DNA of 64,000 bases from Onthophagus taurus (GCF_036711975.1 NC_091968.1:24909001-24973000), one strand, 5' to 3'; counted from the stretch's first letter, positions 47,501 through 60,504 are shown. Made by a program: numbers and translations. The notes: generated by a model from the sequence alone, not told the origin.

Positions 47501-50500
47501 AATGAGACTTGTTCTAAATTAAAGCTCAAAGCTTTCTCTTTAAAATGATGTATAATAATTGTTGGGTTGCATTGGAAAAATATTGAGAAAAAAATGTTGA
47601 AATGAAACTTGCATTTTCGTATAACCTAAAACTGTCAAAAAAGAAGCTAATTTAAAAATTCCTGGAAGCCGTATTTATTGAAATTAAGGAATGAGACTTA
47701 TTCTAAATTAAAGCTCAAAGCTTTCTCTTTAAAATGATGTATAATAGTTGTTGGGTTGGATTTGAAAAATATTGAGAAAAAAAATGTTGAAACAAAACTT
47801 ATATTTTCGTATAACCTAAAACTGTCAAAAATGAAGGTAATTTAAAAATTCCTGGAAACCTTATTTATTGAAATTAAGGAATGAGACTTGTTCTAAATTA
47901 AAGCTCAAAGCTTTCTCTTTAAAATGATGTATAATAGTTGTTGGGTTGGATTGGAAAAATATTGAGAAAAAAAATGTTGAAACAAAACTTACATTTTTGT
48001 ATAACCTAAAAGTGTCAAAAAATGATGCTAATTTAAAAATTCCTGGAAGCCGTATTTACTGAAATTAAGGAATGAGACTTGTTCTAAATTAAAGCTCAAA
48101 GCTTTCTCTTTAAAATGATGTATAATAGTTGTTGGGTTGGATTGGAAAAATATTGAGAAAAAAAATGTTGAAACAAAACTTACATTTTCGTATAACCTAA
48201 AACTGTCAAAAAAAGATGCTAATTTAAAAATTCCTGGAAGCCGTATTTATTGAAATTAAGGAATGAGACTTGTTCTAAATTAAAGTTCAAAGCTTTCTTT
48301 TTAAAATAATCTGTAATAATCGTTGGGTTGGATCGGAAAAGTATTAAGAAAAAAGATGTTGAAACAAAACTTACATTTTCGTATAACCTAAAACTGTCAA
48401 AAAAAGATGCTAATTTAAAAATTTTTGGAAGCCGTATTTATTGAAATTAAGGAATGAGACTTGTTCTAAATTAAAGTTCAAAGCTTTCTTTTTAAAATAA
48501 TCTGTAATAATCGTTGGGTTGGATCGGAAAAGTATTAAGAAAAAAGATGTTGAAACAAAACTTACATTTTCGTATAACCTAAAACTGTCAAAAAAAGATG
48601 CTAATTTAAAAATTTCTGGAAGCCGTATTTATTGAAATTAAGGAATGAGACTTGTTCTAAATTAAAGTTCAAAGTTTTCTTTTTAAAATAATCTGTAATA
48701 ATCGTTGGGTTGGATCGGAAAAGTATTAAGAAAAAAGATGTTGAAACAAAACTTACATTTTCGTATAACCTAAAACTGTAAAAAAAGATGCTAATTTAAA
48801 AATTCCTGGAAGCTGTATTTATTGAAATTAAGGAATGAGACTTATTCTAAATTAAAGCTCAAAGCTTTCTCTTTAAAATGATGTATAATAATTGATGGGT
48901 TGGATTGGAAAAATATTAAGAAAAGAGGTATTGAAACAAAACATACATTTTCGTATAACCTAAAAATGTCAAAAAGATGCTAATTTAAAAATTCCGGGAA
49001 GCCGTATTTATTGAAATTAAGGAATGAGACTTGTTCTAAATTAAAGTTCAAAGCTTTCTCTTTAAAATAATCTGTAATAAATACACCTAATAACCATTTA
49101 TCAAAGAGATACCTTTTTGAACAACAAAATTCAACAACACCACTTTTCACTAAACTTCTAACCTCACACCTGGACGAATAAGTTTAAATATACCAAAAAA
49201 CCCTATAGTGCGGATTGTGTCATATTTTATACAGATTCTTTCTTGTATAGTAGAAAGTACCGACAACTCTAAATGCGCCGAATAGATGACTACGGTGTAA
49301 AATTAATATTTAAAACTACCGGTCCTTTAAAGTACCGTCGGGACACAAAGGGTTAAAAAATCTTATTACGAGGAAAAATGTTTCGATTTCGAAATAAGTC
49401 CTTTCGTTTTTAGTCCAAAATTAATGTAGACATCAAAATTGTGTGTGTAGTGTACTGTCTTCAAATCATTTTACTCTGATAATCATGGAAACTATAGATG
49501 AACCAACTTTTGTCTAATTAGTGTCATATTCCTCATCTGACTCATATATACAGTGCTTCCCAAAAGTAACTGATAAATTCGTTAAAACAAGTAAAAACGG
49601 TTTATGGAAAAATCGTTTAGACTGGTCTAAGGATTTAATTTTTTTGCAATTTTTTGGTATAGATTTTAAATTTCATCTCTATTTTTTTTCAAATAGCAAT
49701 CCCCGGAACCTACGATATTCATACATTTTTATTACGGAATATGAAAGAGAATTTTTTTTAAAGTTTGGTACAGCCAAAATTAATATTAGCTTTATAAGAA
49801 AATTTTCGTGATTTTCCATTCATTTGAGGTAGAAAAATAGCAGTAGCCATGTGTTGGCCAGTAAGTTGGCTTCCCAGTGGAGAGCACCTTACAATTTAGA
49901 GCCTCTATTCAATCATTATGTAACTTAAAAAATCGACTTTTTTTAATCAACGTGAAATGACCCAAAAACACGTTAAAAAGAAAGTGCGGAAAAGTGACTA
50001 ACACTAGATTAACTTCAGTTATAAAACTTCTATTATATGATAACTAATTTCAGGTTTAAAATGTCAACCTCAATTTTGACATATTTGTAATCTTCATTAA
50101 AAATCCTTTAAAATGAGTACAAACACGACATATTTATCTCCAATATTAATGAAGTTATGGTCAACTTCCGGTTAAGAATGTCAACGTCAATTTTGACATA
50201 TTTGTAATCGTTGTGAAGAATCCTTTAAAATGAGTCTAAACATGATACATTTAATTTCAATATTACTCGAGATATAAGCAACTTCCGGTTTGAAATGTCA
50301 ACGTCATTTTGACATATTCTTAATTTTTATAAAATGTCTTAATATTTGTCACAAACACAAAAATATAATAAAAAAAAATAAAAAAATTAAGGTTGGTATT
50401 AATATTTAAAAATTAAATTGCTATCTTCATTGTTGCAAACTTCAGGTTTAATGTTTTTGTTCTAACTTTTTTGTTATTTGAGATAAGTGCGTCTTGTTTG

Positions 50501-53500
50501 GACTCATTTTAAAGGTTTTTTAATGAAGATGACAAATATGTCAAAATTGACGTTGACGTTTCAAACCGGAAGTGATCGTATCTCCATTAATATTAAAGTT
50601 AAATATGCCGAGTTTGGACTCATTTTAAAGGATTTTTTATAAAGATTACGAATATAATAATAAAATTAAATTATTAGTATTTTAGGTCTTTCGGTATTCA
50701 GCATTTTTTCTAGACAGTATGAAAATCTCTAAAAACGATAGATTGTTTGAAAATATACTTAAATTAATAAAATAAATAAATTTTATAATTATTTTTTTTT
50801 CTATAATAACGTATTAATTCTAATTTTTTTCACAGCTTTTCAACGAAACGAAGCGGGGATTCCTCGATTACACATTTTTGGTCGAACCGATGGTGATTTA
50901 AATTCGGCCCCTAGTTCCGATTCGGAAATTGAAACCGGCTTGGATATTTTAGTGCGCCGTCGGAGACCAAATTTATCGGATGCGTCAGTTTTTAGACGCG
51001 CAGCTCGTAGAAAAGCGGCTATTTTGCCATCGCAACCAACCACTTCAAATCTATTAGATAACATTTTAGATATGCAAACGAAATTTCATGCGAGAGACTC
51101 CGTTTTATCCCTTAATAGAGATGGAAGTATAAAAATTGATAAAAAAGATATTGAAAACAATAATAACAAAAATAAACATGTCGATGCAAATAACTCGAGA
51201 GGGATTAATGTAAATAGTTATCGAGATGAGTATTTAAGGCAAAGGCCGAATTATGGGAATAGTTCTGGGAATTCTTCGTCCCCCAGTTCTTTAACAAGTA
51301 ATTCAGATGAAAATGTACGAAGAGTTAGTACCGAAACAATTAATAATGTTGTTACAACTTCAACAATTTCTGATTCTAACGTTTCTGATTTGAATAATTC
51401 TCCAGAAACGACAGAAAATTTCGCGTCGACATCCCAAAGTTGTTTTGATGATACAAAAAAAGATAAAAAATCTTCAAATAAATCAAACAATTCCCAAAAT
51501 AGCGATTCCGATTTAGACATTTACAGCGATATCGAAACCGTTTCGACAAGCCGACTCGAAGATTTTGATAAGAATCAAACGCCCCAAAACAATTCCGAAC
51601 CGACAACTCAAACCGACGAAGACGCAAACTCCGATTTAGACTTAATAATCGACACGGAAAAACAAGATGAAATTAAAGATCAAGTTTCAAGTTCAACAGT
51701 GGATGTTACAGAAGCTGAACCCAGCGTCGAAAACGTTCAAATGCCTCATTCAACAACAGAAATCCAAAATGAAACTGTTTCTACAATGCACAATAAAGAG
51801 GAGAAGTACGATGATGACGATAGTGATGAAGAAGGGTGTCCAAATTTTAGTATTTATTCGTCTGAGAGTATTAATTTAGCAAAAAAAACCGATTTGGAGT
51901 TGTTGGGAGAAAATTTGATTGATAACAATAAAAAGGATGAAAAGAAAGAGGAGAATTCGGAGCAGAAAATTGATCACAATTTGATTACCCAAGAAATTTA
52001 TCACCCCCCAAGTTATTCAAAAGATGCTTCATCGTCAAAAAAGGATAATTTGGGGTTATATAGCGATTCAGAGGATGAAGAATTAGTTAAAATGCAGCCA
52101 TTTTCGACAAATAACACAATAACTAACCCACTAATTAATAATTCGCAACCAAATCCTGTTATTGAGGTTATAGAAACCAACCAAAATGTTCAACAAGAAA
52201 CACCTTCGTTTCAATTAAACGATATTATAAACATGACTGAGGATATTAGTGAAGAAGAGAGATCTTATACACCGTGTTTAGATGAGCGTAAACAAGAAGG
52301 ATTGGATGGTTTGGAAACGGAAATGATTTCTGATGAGGAAGATCGAAATGATTTTGATGAATCCCATGAAGTTAAGACGACATCTGACGGCGGAGATGCG
52401 TTGGAAATAAATGCAAAAGAATCAGAATTAGATTTTAGTAAACCTGAAGATTTCGAAGAAGGCGAAATAATTGATAAATTAAAAAAAGCGGAAGAATTAA
52501 AAAAGAAAAAAGAGTTATCCGAGAATCTACAAGGAGAAAATAACCAAAATAATAATGAAAATAAAGAACCTGAATCATCGAATTGCAATAATCAGGTAAC
52601 TGGTGGGGCGAATTTCAAAAAACTTTCGCGTAACAACAAAGATAGAAATTATCGCGAAAAAGACAAAGAAGAAATTCGAAGTAAATCGCGCGAAAAAGAA
52701 GACAAAGAAAATAAAAAATCAAAGAAAAAAGAAAAACGCAAAGAAATCGTGCGCTATAACGTCCGATCAATAATCGCAAAACCACGCAGAGATAAATTCG
52801 GGAGAGATAAAAGCCGAAGAAAATCGGCGTCAAGATCGAGTCGATCCAGATCTAGATCACGATCACGTTCCAGATCAATTTCGCGCGAACGGAAACAAAG
52901 AAGACGAGTACGATCGCGAAGTCGCAGTGAAAGAAGGAGAAGTCGCTCGAGATCTCGCCAAAGAAAACGCAGATCAAAAAGTAGAAGTAGTAAAAAACGA
53001 ATTACCCGGAAATCTTCTGTTGAGCGTAAAAAACATGTTCGAACACCGTCTCCATCGCCAACTAGAAGACGACGTGAAAACGAACGAAGAAATCGTGGTT
53101 GGACGCGGTCGAGATCTCCATCTTTTAGCCCTGAAATGCAACAAAGATTGACGCCGTCCTGGACGCCTCCGAGGATTGTTGAACAACAACCGAATCAACC
53201 GCAAAGAGTTCAACCGCAAAATTTAACGGTAATTTTAAATAATGATTTGAATAATAAAAAGAAAAAGGATAAGAAAAAGAAAGACAAAAGGAAAGAGGTC
53301 GAGAAAAGTCGTAAAAGGAAGCGGGATAAAACCCCACCTCCGAGTAAAGAAGTTTTTGCATCTGGAAATAATATTTTGGTTAGTGTTAGTTTTAATAAAG
53401 ATACGGGGGAAAGGGATGTTACGAAAAAAAGGAGGGATACAACCTCGGAACAAACCACAAAGAAAGGTATGTAAATAATAATAATTTAAGGGGGAAAACC

Positions 53501-56500
53501 ACATTAGGAGGCTCATTTTGTTTCATTTTTAATCAAATTTTGACATTTTATTTATATTTCGAACAACTTTTGTGAATTTTTTTGAATAGTTCTATCCAAA
53601 AACAACAATGTTATGCACTAATGTCGTACCTAGAGTTCTCCAATCGCAGGACGTTTAGCCATTTCAATTTTCATCTAATATCAAAAAGTTTTTCATTATA
53701 GATTAACTTATTTTCTAAGAATATAAATCTCAATGCAGGTGAACGGTCTTCAGACGAACGGCTAAACCCGACACGTTCTAGTTGTAGGCTTCAAAATTGA
53801 CGTTGACATTTGTAATCGGAAGTTGACCATAACTTCATTAATATTGGAGGTAAATATATCGTGTTTGTACTCATTTTAAATGATTTTTAATGAAGATTAC
53901 AAATATGTCAAAATTGAGGTTGACGTTTTAAATTTGAGGTTAGTTATGATATAATAGACAAATGCACAACTTCATGGTGTCTTTCATGATGTATTCTTTA
54001 CTAAAAAAGACCTTTAAAATGAGTCCAAACATGATGCATTTATCTCAAAAAACAAAAAAGTTGTAATAAATTTTGAGATATTTTATGAAAATTAAAAATA
54101 TGTCAAAATGACGTTGACATTTCAAACCGGAAGTTGCTTATATCTCGAGTAATATTGCAATAGACTGCCTAAGTCTGATGTCACAGGGCTAAGCGGAGCT
54201 TATACCGTCTCCAAACAATTTCGTTGCTAACCACAGTTGCTAACGATAAACCGCCATAAAAATGTCATTGGAAATGTCTTTTAAAAAGTCACACATCTAT
54301 AGACAACCTAAGCCTTGACGTCACAGAGATGGGCGGAGCTTATACCGACTCCAAACATTTTCGTTGCTAACTATGTTGCTAACGGTAAATCACCATAATA
54401 ATATGCAATTTTTCAATTAGTGTTAAAATAAAATAAACTAAGTGATAAAATTTCATATGACATTTTTTGGCGATTTATCTTAGCAACGAAATTGTTTGGA
54501 GTCAGTATAAGCTCCGCCCATCTCTGTGACGTCAAGGCTTAGCTTGTCTATTAAACGTGTCATGTTTGGGCTCATTTTAAAGGATTTTTAATGAAGATTA
54601 CAAACATGTCAAAATTGAGGTTGACATTTTACACTTGAAGTTAATTATCATATAATAGACAAATGGACAACTTCATGGTGTTCTTTCATGATGTATTCTT
54701 TATTCGAAAACCTTTAAAATGTGTCCAAACATGATGCATTTATCTCAAAAAACAAAAAAGAGAATAAAAAACATTACCCTTGAATGTTTTTGGTTCTAAG
54801 CCTAGTGTTAGTTCTAGTTTTACACTAGCACTATTACTAGAACTAACAGAAGACCTAGAACTAGAAATATTCGGGTTTAGCTAGTCACACGTCTCTCAAC
54901 ACAGCTAAACCCGAATGATTCTAGTTCTAGCTCTTGTGTTAGTTCTAATGGCAGTGGTAGGTAGCGCTAGTTAGTATAAGATATTACTATAGTTCATTTT
55001 TTTTCTATAATACCTGTTAAATTGTTGTAAAGTTGGCAAAATTAACAGGGAGTTTTGTTTTATCATGTTTTGAAGTAAATATGTCACATTGACGTTTGAG
55101 CTTTCGTTAATCAAAAAGAAAAGTTGCATAAAAAGTATTGTGGGGTGTTTATTTGCCATTTATTTACCTAGAAAAGGTATTTTATTCTATTAATTACTTT
55201 GTAGCACGTTTTTACAACAAATATGTACTTCGTGAAAATCGTATTTAAATAAAAATGTATCAGTATTTTAACCTCAACTAAATAGTTACTGAAAATGTTA
55301 CTAAAAACCATGAAAACAACATAAATTTTATAAGGGTCCTAGATAATACCAACAGAAACCCTAAATAATTTACATTGACAAGTATTATAGAAAAAAAACG
55401 AACTATATGTTTTATATTTTTATTGAACTAGAACTAACACTAGACCTAGAACTAGAACGTATCATCATAGAAAGTATACTAGAATGTAAAGAAAAAGTAA
55501 TTTTACCGTAATATTCACCCATATTGTATAAATTTAAGATATACATACAGGGTGAATAAAAAGTCTGGCACACCTCAAATATCTTCAAAACGTGTTTCTT
55601 TTTGAAAGAATCCTTTCAGGTGTCAAAGACTATAATAAATTTGTCGTCTTTTCTTATGTTTAAATTTTTTTTACAGTGGCGTACATTTTCGGGATCAAAG
55701 GGGACAACATTTTTTTAAATGACAACCCCAATTTTTTATTCGATAATATGAAAGAATACATTTTTTTGAATATCTTAGAGCAAATTTTGCATTAGGTTAC
55801 ATAAGAAAAATTTTGCGAAAAAAAATTTTTTTTATTAATAAATATTTGATTTGGATAAACTTCTAGTAGACGTTGCAATTCCCATTTTTTATACCATAGC
55901 ATGCAAGGCCAGTTGAAATATCAATGAATAAGATGCTCAAACTGTTGTCCATTTACTATTTGACAGTGCCCTAACCTAAAAATAAACTCATCTTGCACTC
56001 TATCAATTATGTCAGGTTCAATTTTTCTTATCTCCTCCCGAATTCGTACCTTTAAATCGTCGATGTTCGCGGGTTTATTAACGTATACTTTACTCTTTAA
56101 GTGATCCCATAAAAAGAAATCCAGGGGAGTTAAGTCTGGGGAACGAGGTGGCCATTCTAAAAACTCACGTCGACCTATTCATTTTTGTGGAAAAATATCA
56201 TCCAAATACGTTCGAACGGGAAGGGCATAATGAGGTGGTGAATTTGTCTGGGAAGATGTGGTCGTTGGAACCACATCTTCCTGTAAAAATTGCAAATATC
56301 TAGCGCCTGTCAGATTTTCATTAAAAAAAATGGTCCCAATATTCTGTTTCTCACTATACCAGCCCAAACATTAACTTTTCTTGGAAACTGTGTCTCCTGC
56401 ATCCACCTGGGATTCCCTAAGGCCCAATATCTGAAATTTTGTCGGTTTACAGTTCCACTTAAAGAAAAGGTAGCTTCGTCCGAAAAAACAATATTTTTCG

Positions 56501-59500
56501 CAAAGATTGGGTCATTATTACACAGAATTTGCATTTGTTCGCAGAATTGCAGTAGACGGTCAAAATCACCTACTAGTTCTTGAGTTAGTGAAATTTTATA
56601 AGGATGGAATTTATGTCGGTGTAATACATTGAGAATAAATAGTAGTTTGACTCAAATCAGCAACTCTTAACAAAATTTTAAGTTGTGCATCTTCATTGAT
56701 TGTGGGATGACCAGATGATCTTGGCAAGTCGCGCACATGCCCATGATCTCTGTATTTAGCAAGAATTTTACTCACCATGGATCGTGATATTGCTGGGCGA
56801 TCGTTATGTAGTTCATTAAAAAGTGCGCAGACTTCCACAGGGGTTCTTCTCATATCTCCGTAACCACACATCATGAGGATTTTAATTCTATCTTTTTCAG
56901 AAAGAGACATTTTTTAGAAGAATTCTTGAAATTAACAGTAGAATTATGTATTTTCGAAGAAAATTTGATTTAACTAACACATTACAGTAATTTTGAATGT
57001 TCAAAATTACCAAACAACTAATCATTTATTTGTTTGTAAAAATATCATTCAACGTAACCATAGATACGAACAAAGCCTATTTGGATTATTTCGATAAGTT
57101 CATGCATCGCGATAGTTTGAAAGCATTTTCAATTAGTTTTAGCGCCTACTAGAAATTTTTCCAAATCAAATATTTATTAATAAAAATATTTTCTAAGATA
57201 CTCAAAAAAATGTATCAAAAAAAGATTATCGAATAAAATAATAAAAAAATGTTGCTCCCTTTAACCCCGAAAATGTGTAAAAAAAATTTTGACATAGGAA
57301 AAGACGACAAATTTATTATAGTCTTTGACACCTGAAAGGATTCTTTCAAAAAGAAACTCGTTTTGAGGTGTTCCAGACTTTTTATTCACCCTGTATATAT
57401 CGGTTTTATCGATTTATTCATTCTTGGCATTAAAATACTTTTAATTGTATCCTGCTCATCTTGAAGTATCGATGTTGATAATAATTGTTGTGATATATGT
57501 AGCAGCTTCTATTTCTAAAAAGGCATCAAAAACGTTTGATATTATAAAAGCATTCCCCGATTTTCATGCTCATAAAATCTAAACGAATGCGAATTTCGGT
57601 TTGTAATTTTGACAGCATATTCTTGGATAGTTGCTAACTAAAAATCGATTTTTTGAACCTTCAAATGTGGTTCCCCCCTTAAAAAGAATCATTTTTAGTA
57701 AATAAATAAAAAAAATAAAAGTTGGGTTATGTTGATTTTTAAATTTGACAGCGTATATTATTACCAACTTAAAACGTTATAAAAAAAAATTATTAATTTC
57801 TTATTTTGAATTTAATTTTTAGTTCGTAAAGAAAAACGTAAAGTTTCTGATGAACGTAAAAGGAAGAAGAAAGAAATGGCAGCTGTAAAACCTGTGGCAA
57901 TCATCGATTTAGATCGTTCACCATTCCGTGAATTAACCCCACCTCATCAAGACGTAATCGTGTTAACCGATAGCGAAAATAATGAAAGTAACGATATTTT
58001 ATTAGAAAAAGACGTGGTTTGTGATTCATCACAACAAGCTGTAACACCGGAAACAATGAGACAACAAAATTATTCTCAAGGTCCAAAAACTCCTCCAGAA
58101 CCTCAAATCAAATTCACATTAAACCCTAAACAAAATCAAATGAGAGCGATTTCTAATCCGCTTCATGAACCGGATGAATTAGAAAACGATGAGAATCAAG
58201 AAGAGGAAGAGGAGGAAGAATTAGAGGAGAGATCAAATGATAACTCTCAACAACATAAAGGACCAAACACACCTCCAGAACCTCCTAATTCACCACCGAG
58301 TAGTCCCGATGCTTACGATCCTTTTGATCCTACAAAATCACGTACTCCAACTCCCGTTGATTTAGAAGTTATGAATAGTGGAAAAGAAGAAAACACAGAA
58401 AGTTGTTCTGATAATAACAAAGATGATGATAAATCACACACTCCACCTGTTGTAGCTGATATCCAACCAGCCGACTCACAAAGCAGCACTAAAGCGAATA
58501 GCCCAGAAAAAAATTCGCCAAAAACCGATCAACAATTAAACATTGGGGTTATAATTAATCAAGTGATTCAACCCCAAACACCAACGATGCCACAATTTTC
58601 AAGTAACAACTTAATCACGTCCACTCCAATGAGTAATTTAATATCACAATCAACGTCTTCATCAAGAATTAACATTCTAAATAGTACTTTAATAGCGCCA
58701 CCTATAGCTTCAACATTACCAAGAATCATTTTACCGACGGCAACAAAATCATCACCCGTAAAAGTTTCACCGAATAAATTACCAATAAAATCGACACCGA
58801 TTAAACCGATGGTTAATAAATCTCAAAGTCGTAAATCGCAGTCTTTATCGCAATCTCAAGATGCCGATGTTACGTTGGATTTTGATTCCCCATATTCACC
58901 AGGATCAAGTGATTATGAAGATTTATTTGAACCTCCCACTGATAAGGCAAATAAATCGCAACAACAACAAGAAAAAGAAAAAGTGAATGTTAGTAATAAA
59001 AATCAACAACAACAAAAATCGCCTACTAAACAACAAAATACTTTCGATGTTTTATTCGGGTCGTCTCCAATTAATACTTTTCAAAAAGGTGGGACGAAAA
59101 GTGGAGTTAAAAAGGGGGCTTCTAAATATAAGAAAGGTGGTAAAACTAAACAAGTTGGGGTAAAAATCGATGAGGATTCGTTTAAGATTTTGGACGATGT
59201 ACCTAATTCTGCTGTTGAGATGCAGGTTAAAGATAAGGTGAGTTTAATAAATTTATTTGTTAATAACAAATTAATAAAATTTTTTTTTTATTAATTTGTT
59301 ATTGTTTGTTATTTTAATATTATTTAAAAAATAGTACAAGCTGTCTGTAAGGTGCGGCGCGCTATTTACAAAAAAAAAGACAAAAAGGCATGCGTTTGAA
59401 ATATTAATTAATCGTTTTTAGTTTGTGGATGAATGGGTGTTATCTGTGGGGCCCACGAGTGTCTGTAATAAGGAGAAACTCCAAGTGAGTATTCCATAAA

Positions 59501-59967
59501 AAAAAAGAATTAAAATTAAATTATCAAAACGCAAAGCCGGGGGTGTTTTCGCCCCACAATACGACAAACTGTACCCTTTTTCCATAAAAATTATTCTTTT
59601 TTTTTTCAATCCGCACCATTTTAAAACCTAAAACGACGATGTTTTATCATATTACAGTATTTAAAGAAGTTGAATCGACAAGAAAGGGTTGTTGAGGAGG
59701 TTAAATTGGTTTTAAAACCTCATTATAACAAGAAACACATTAATAAAGAAGAGTACAAAGATATTTTGAGGAGAGCTGTACCCAAGGTAAATAAGATTAC
59801 TTTTAAAAGTAGGATTATTAAAATTTTTGTTTTAGATCTGTCATAATAAATCTGGTGAAATAAATCCACAAAAAATTCAAAATTTGATCGAGGCTTACGT
59901 TAAAAAAGTGCGTCATAACAAAAAGGTGACTTCATCGAGTAGTTCTGTGAATCCCCAAAAAGTATAA
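44508..59967 (+). CDS. PHRF1: PHD and RING finger domain-containing protein 1 (PHRF1)
   Basis: Eight exons, 44508-44711, 44773-45410, 45623-45996, 50836-53466, 57823-59237, 59422-59484, 59658-59786 and 59836-59967, join in phase to 1861 residues (human about 1650). An acidic Ser-rich start is followed by a C3HC4 RING at about residues 137-174 ([22 protein letters not shown]). A PHD finger follows at about 218-262 ([28 protein letters not shown]). Then come a basic region ([18 protein letters not shown], poly-Arg/Lys), GIPRLHIFG, an RS-rich block at about 1060-1130, proline-rich stretches, and a C-terminal SRI-like domain ([40 protein letters not shown]). PHRF1 is a nuclear E3 ligase that binds methylated H3K36 and the phosphorylated Pol II tail. 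In vertebrates it targets TGIF in TGF-beta signalling. Introns 3 and 4 (4.8 and 4.4 kb) are transposon-filled. Confidence 0.94.
46204..49352. mobile_element. piggyBac-like non-autonomous element with internal satellite
   Basis: Inverted ends CCCTTTGTGTCCC and GGGACACAAAGGG are each flanked by TTAA (46200-46203, 49353-49356), the hallmark of piggyBac insertion. The 3149 bp interior encodes no transposase. It is mostly a 190 bp tandem array. It sits in PHRF1 intron 3. Confidence 0.85.
46700..49085. repeat. Satellite-like array, ~13 copies of ~190 bp
   Basis: TGGAAGCCGTATTTATTGAA recurs every 189-191 bases from about 46714 to 48998. Each unit also has GGAATGAGACTTGTTCTAAA and the palindrome AAAGCTTT. 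Units near 48290-48740 form a subfamily (TTAAAATAATCTGTAATAAT and GGATCGGAAAAGTATTAAG) distinct from the rest. This implies a local secondary amplification. The array lies wholly inside the TTAA-flanked element. Confidence 0.93.
49549..49830 (+). mobile_element. Mariner element end fragment
   Basis: CAGTGCTTCCCAAAAGTAAC through TTTTTATTACGGAATATGAAA matches the reverse complement of about 41100-41367, the 5' end of the decayed mariner there. An ATAGCAGTAGCCATG motif follows at about 49838. No transposase part remains. Confidence 0.7.
49910..50670. repeat. Foldback end plus palindromic sub-repeats in PHRF1 intron 3
   Basis: CAATCATTATGTAACTTAAA, then AATCGACTTTTTTTAATC, resembles the left end at 443. 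Forward and inverted sub-repeats follow, ending AATATAATAATAAAATTAAA at about 50670. The order is the same as at 8157-8925, so this is one element type, not random clustering. Confidence 0.8.
53780..54785. repeat. Palindromic sub-repeat family copy split by a MITE
   Basis: Units in mainly inverted order (GTTGACATTTGTAATCGGAAGTT-type and TATATCTCGAGTAATATTG) are interrupted at 54161-54550 and resume with TTAAACGTGTCATGTTTGGG. It lies in PHRF1 intron 4. Confidence 0.8.
54161..54550. mobile_element. MITE with TAGAC ends and a duplicated left end
   Basis: The right end is the inverse of TAGACAAGCTAAGCCTTGAC. That sequence resembles two tandem left-end copies at 54161 (TAGACTGCCTAAGTCTGATG) and 54299 (TAGACAACCTAAGCCTTGAC). 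All share GCGGAGCTTATACC and GTTGCTAAC blocks. The host repeat is unbroken elsewhere as ATTACTCGAG-type copies, so the borders are clear. It encodes nothing. Confidence 0.75.
54790..54975. repeat. CTAG-rich simple repeat patch
   Basis: CTAGTGTTAGTTCTAGTTTT and AGAACTAACAGAAGACCTAG repeat variants of TAGTTCTAG, with two inverted CGGGTTTAGCT / AGCTAAACCCG boxes. Related pieces occur at about 53750 (GGCTAAACCCGAC), 55425-55465 and 61580-61620. Its nature is unknown. Confidence 0.6.
55548..57393 (-). mobile_element. Mariner-superfamily element with dead transposase
   Basis: Ends CAGGGTGAATAAAAAGTCTG and inverse extend about 130 bp and are flanked by TA (55546-55547, 57394-57395). The transposase runs on the minus strand from 56910 to 55921. 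It has an HTH region ([20 protein letters not shown]), a frameshift, [37 protein letters not shown], and a late segment [19 protein letters not shown]. The middle acidic residue is lost: SQTNSPPHY stands where family members have QDGAPPHY. Frameshifts plus that change make it inactive. It lies antisense in PHRF1 intron 4. Confidence 0.88.
57396..57822. other. Remaining 3' part of PHRF1 intron 4
   Basis: AT-rich, with no element or frame recognised. It ends in the acceptor TTTAATTTTTAG before exon 5 at 57823. Confidence 0.5.
59422..59484 (+). other. PHRF1: 63-nt PHRF1 exon, possible cassette exon
   Basis: The exon encodes [21 protein letters not shown] in three short pieces of the frame and lies between acceptor ATCGTTTTTAG and donor GTGAGT. 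It is phase 0 at both sides, so its skipping would keep the frame and join VKDK to YLKKLNRQ. Vertebrate PHRF1 goes straight into YLKKL-type sequence, so this exon may be lineage-specific or alternatively used. Confidence 0.6.
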
Positions 59968-60137
59968 AGATTATCGGCGACAAAAAGTAATTTCATTTTA
60001 ATTGGAATGAGAAGTTTTTTGTACATATATTTTTTGTATCTTCAAGAATGTGGTGTTAAAATCTAATTATTTGTCGCACGATTAGTTAATTTGATTTTTG
60101 AGTTATTAATTTATCTTCATTTTTTAATCTTTATAAA

Positions 60138-60148
60138 GAGAATAAATA
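60138..60148 (+). terminator. Candidate PHRF1 polyadenylation signal
   Basis: AATAAA in AGAGAATAAATATA lies about 170 bases after the stop codon. Another AATAAA occurs at about 60317. Confidence 0.45.
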
Positions 60149-60504
60149 TATCCCTGAGCCCCGTTTATACAAAATAATCTATTTACAGCAATTTAATTTA
60201 GTAGAGTTATATTTTATTATAATTAAGTAGATTTATAATTAATTTTTATTTTAATTTCGTCCCCGCATCTACTGTATTTGTCAAATTTACAGATAAGTGT
60301 GTTGTAATATTAATTGAATAAAAATTAAATTTAAAATAATATTCAATTTTATATTTATCTGATTTTCTATCCTATATTTTTGTTTAAATTGCTTGAAATA
60401 GCTCTTTGTGTTTTTTACAGACCTCATAATTATGATTTAAAGTTATTTCACACATAATAATAATACTTTACTGTTACCAAAATAACAATTAATTACCCTC
60501 TTTA

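Noticed and set aside
52265..53516. Several minus-strand frames of 70-110 residues
   Set aside because: They are antisense shadows of the RS-rich and Lys-rich parts of PHRF1 exon 4.
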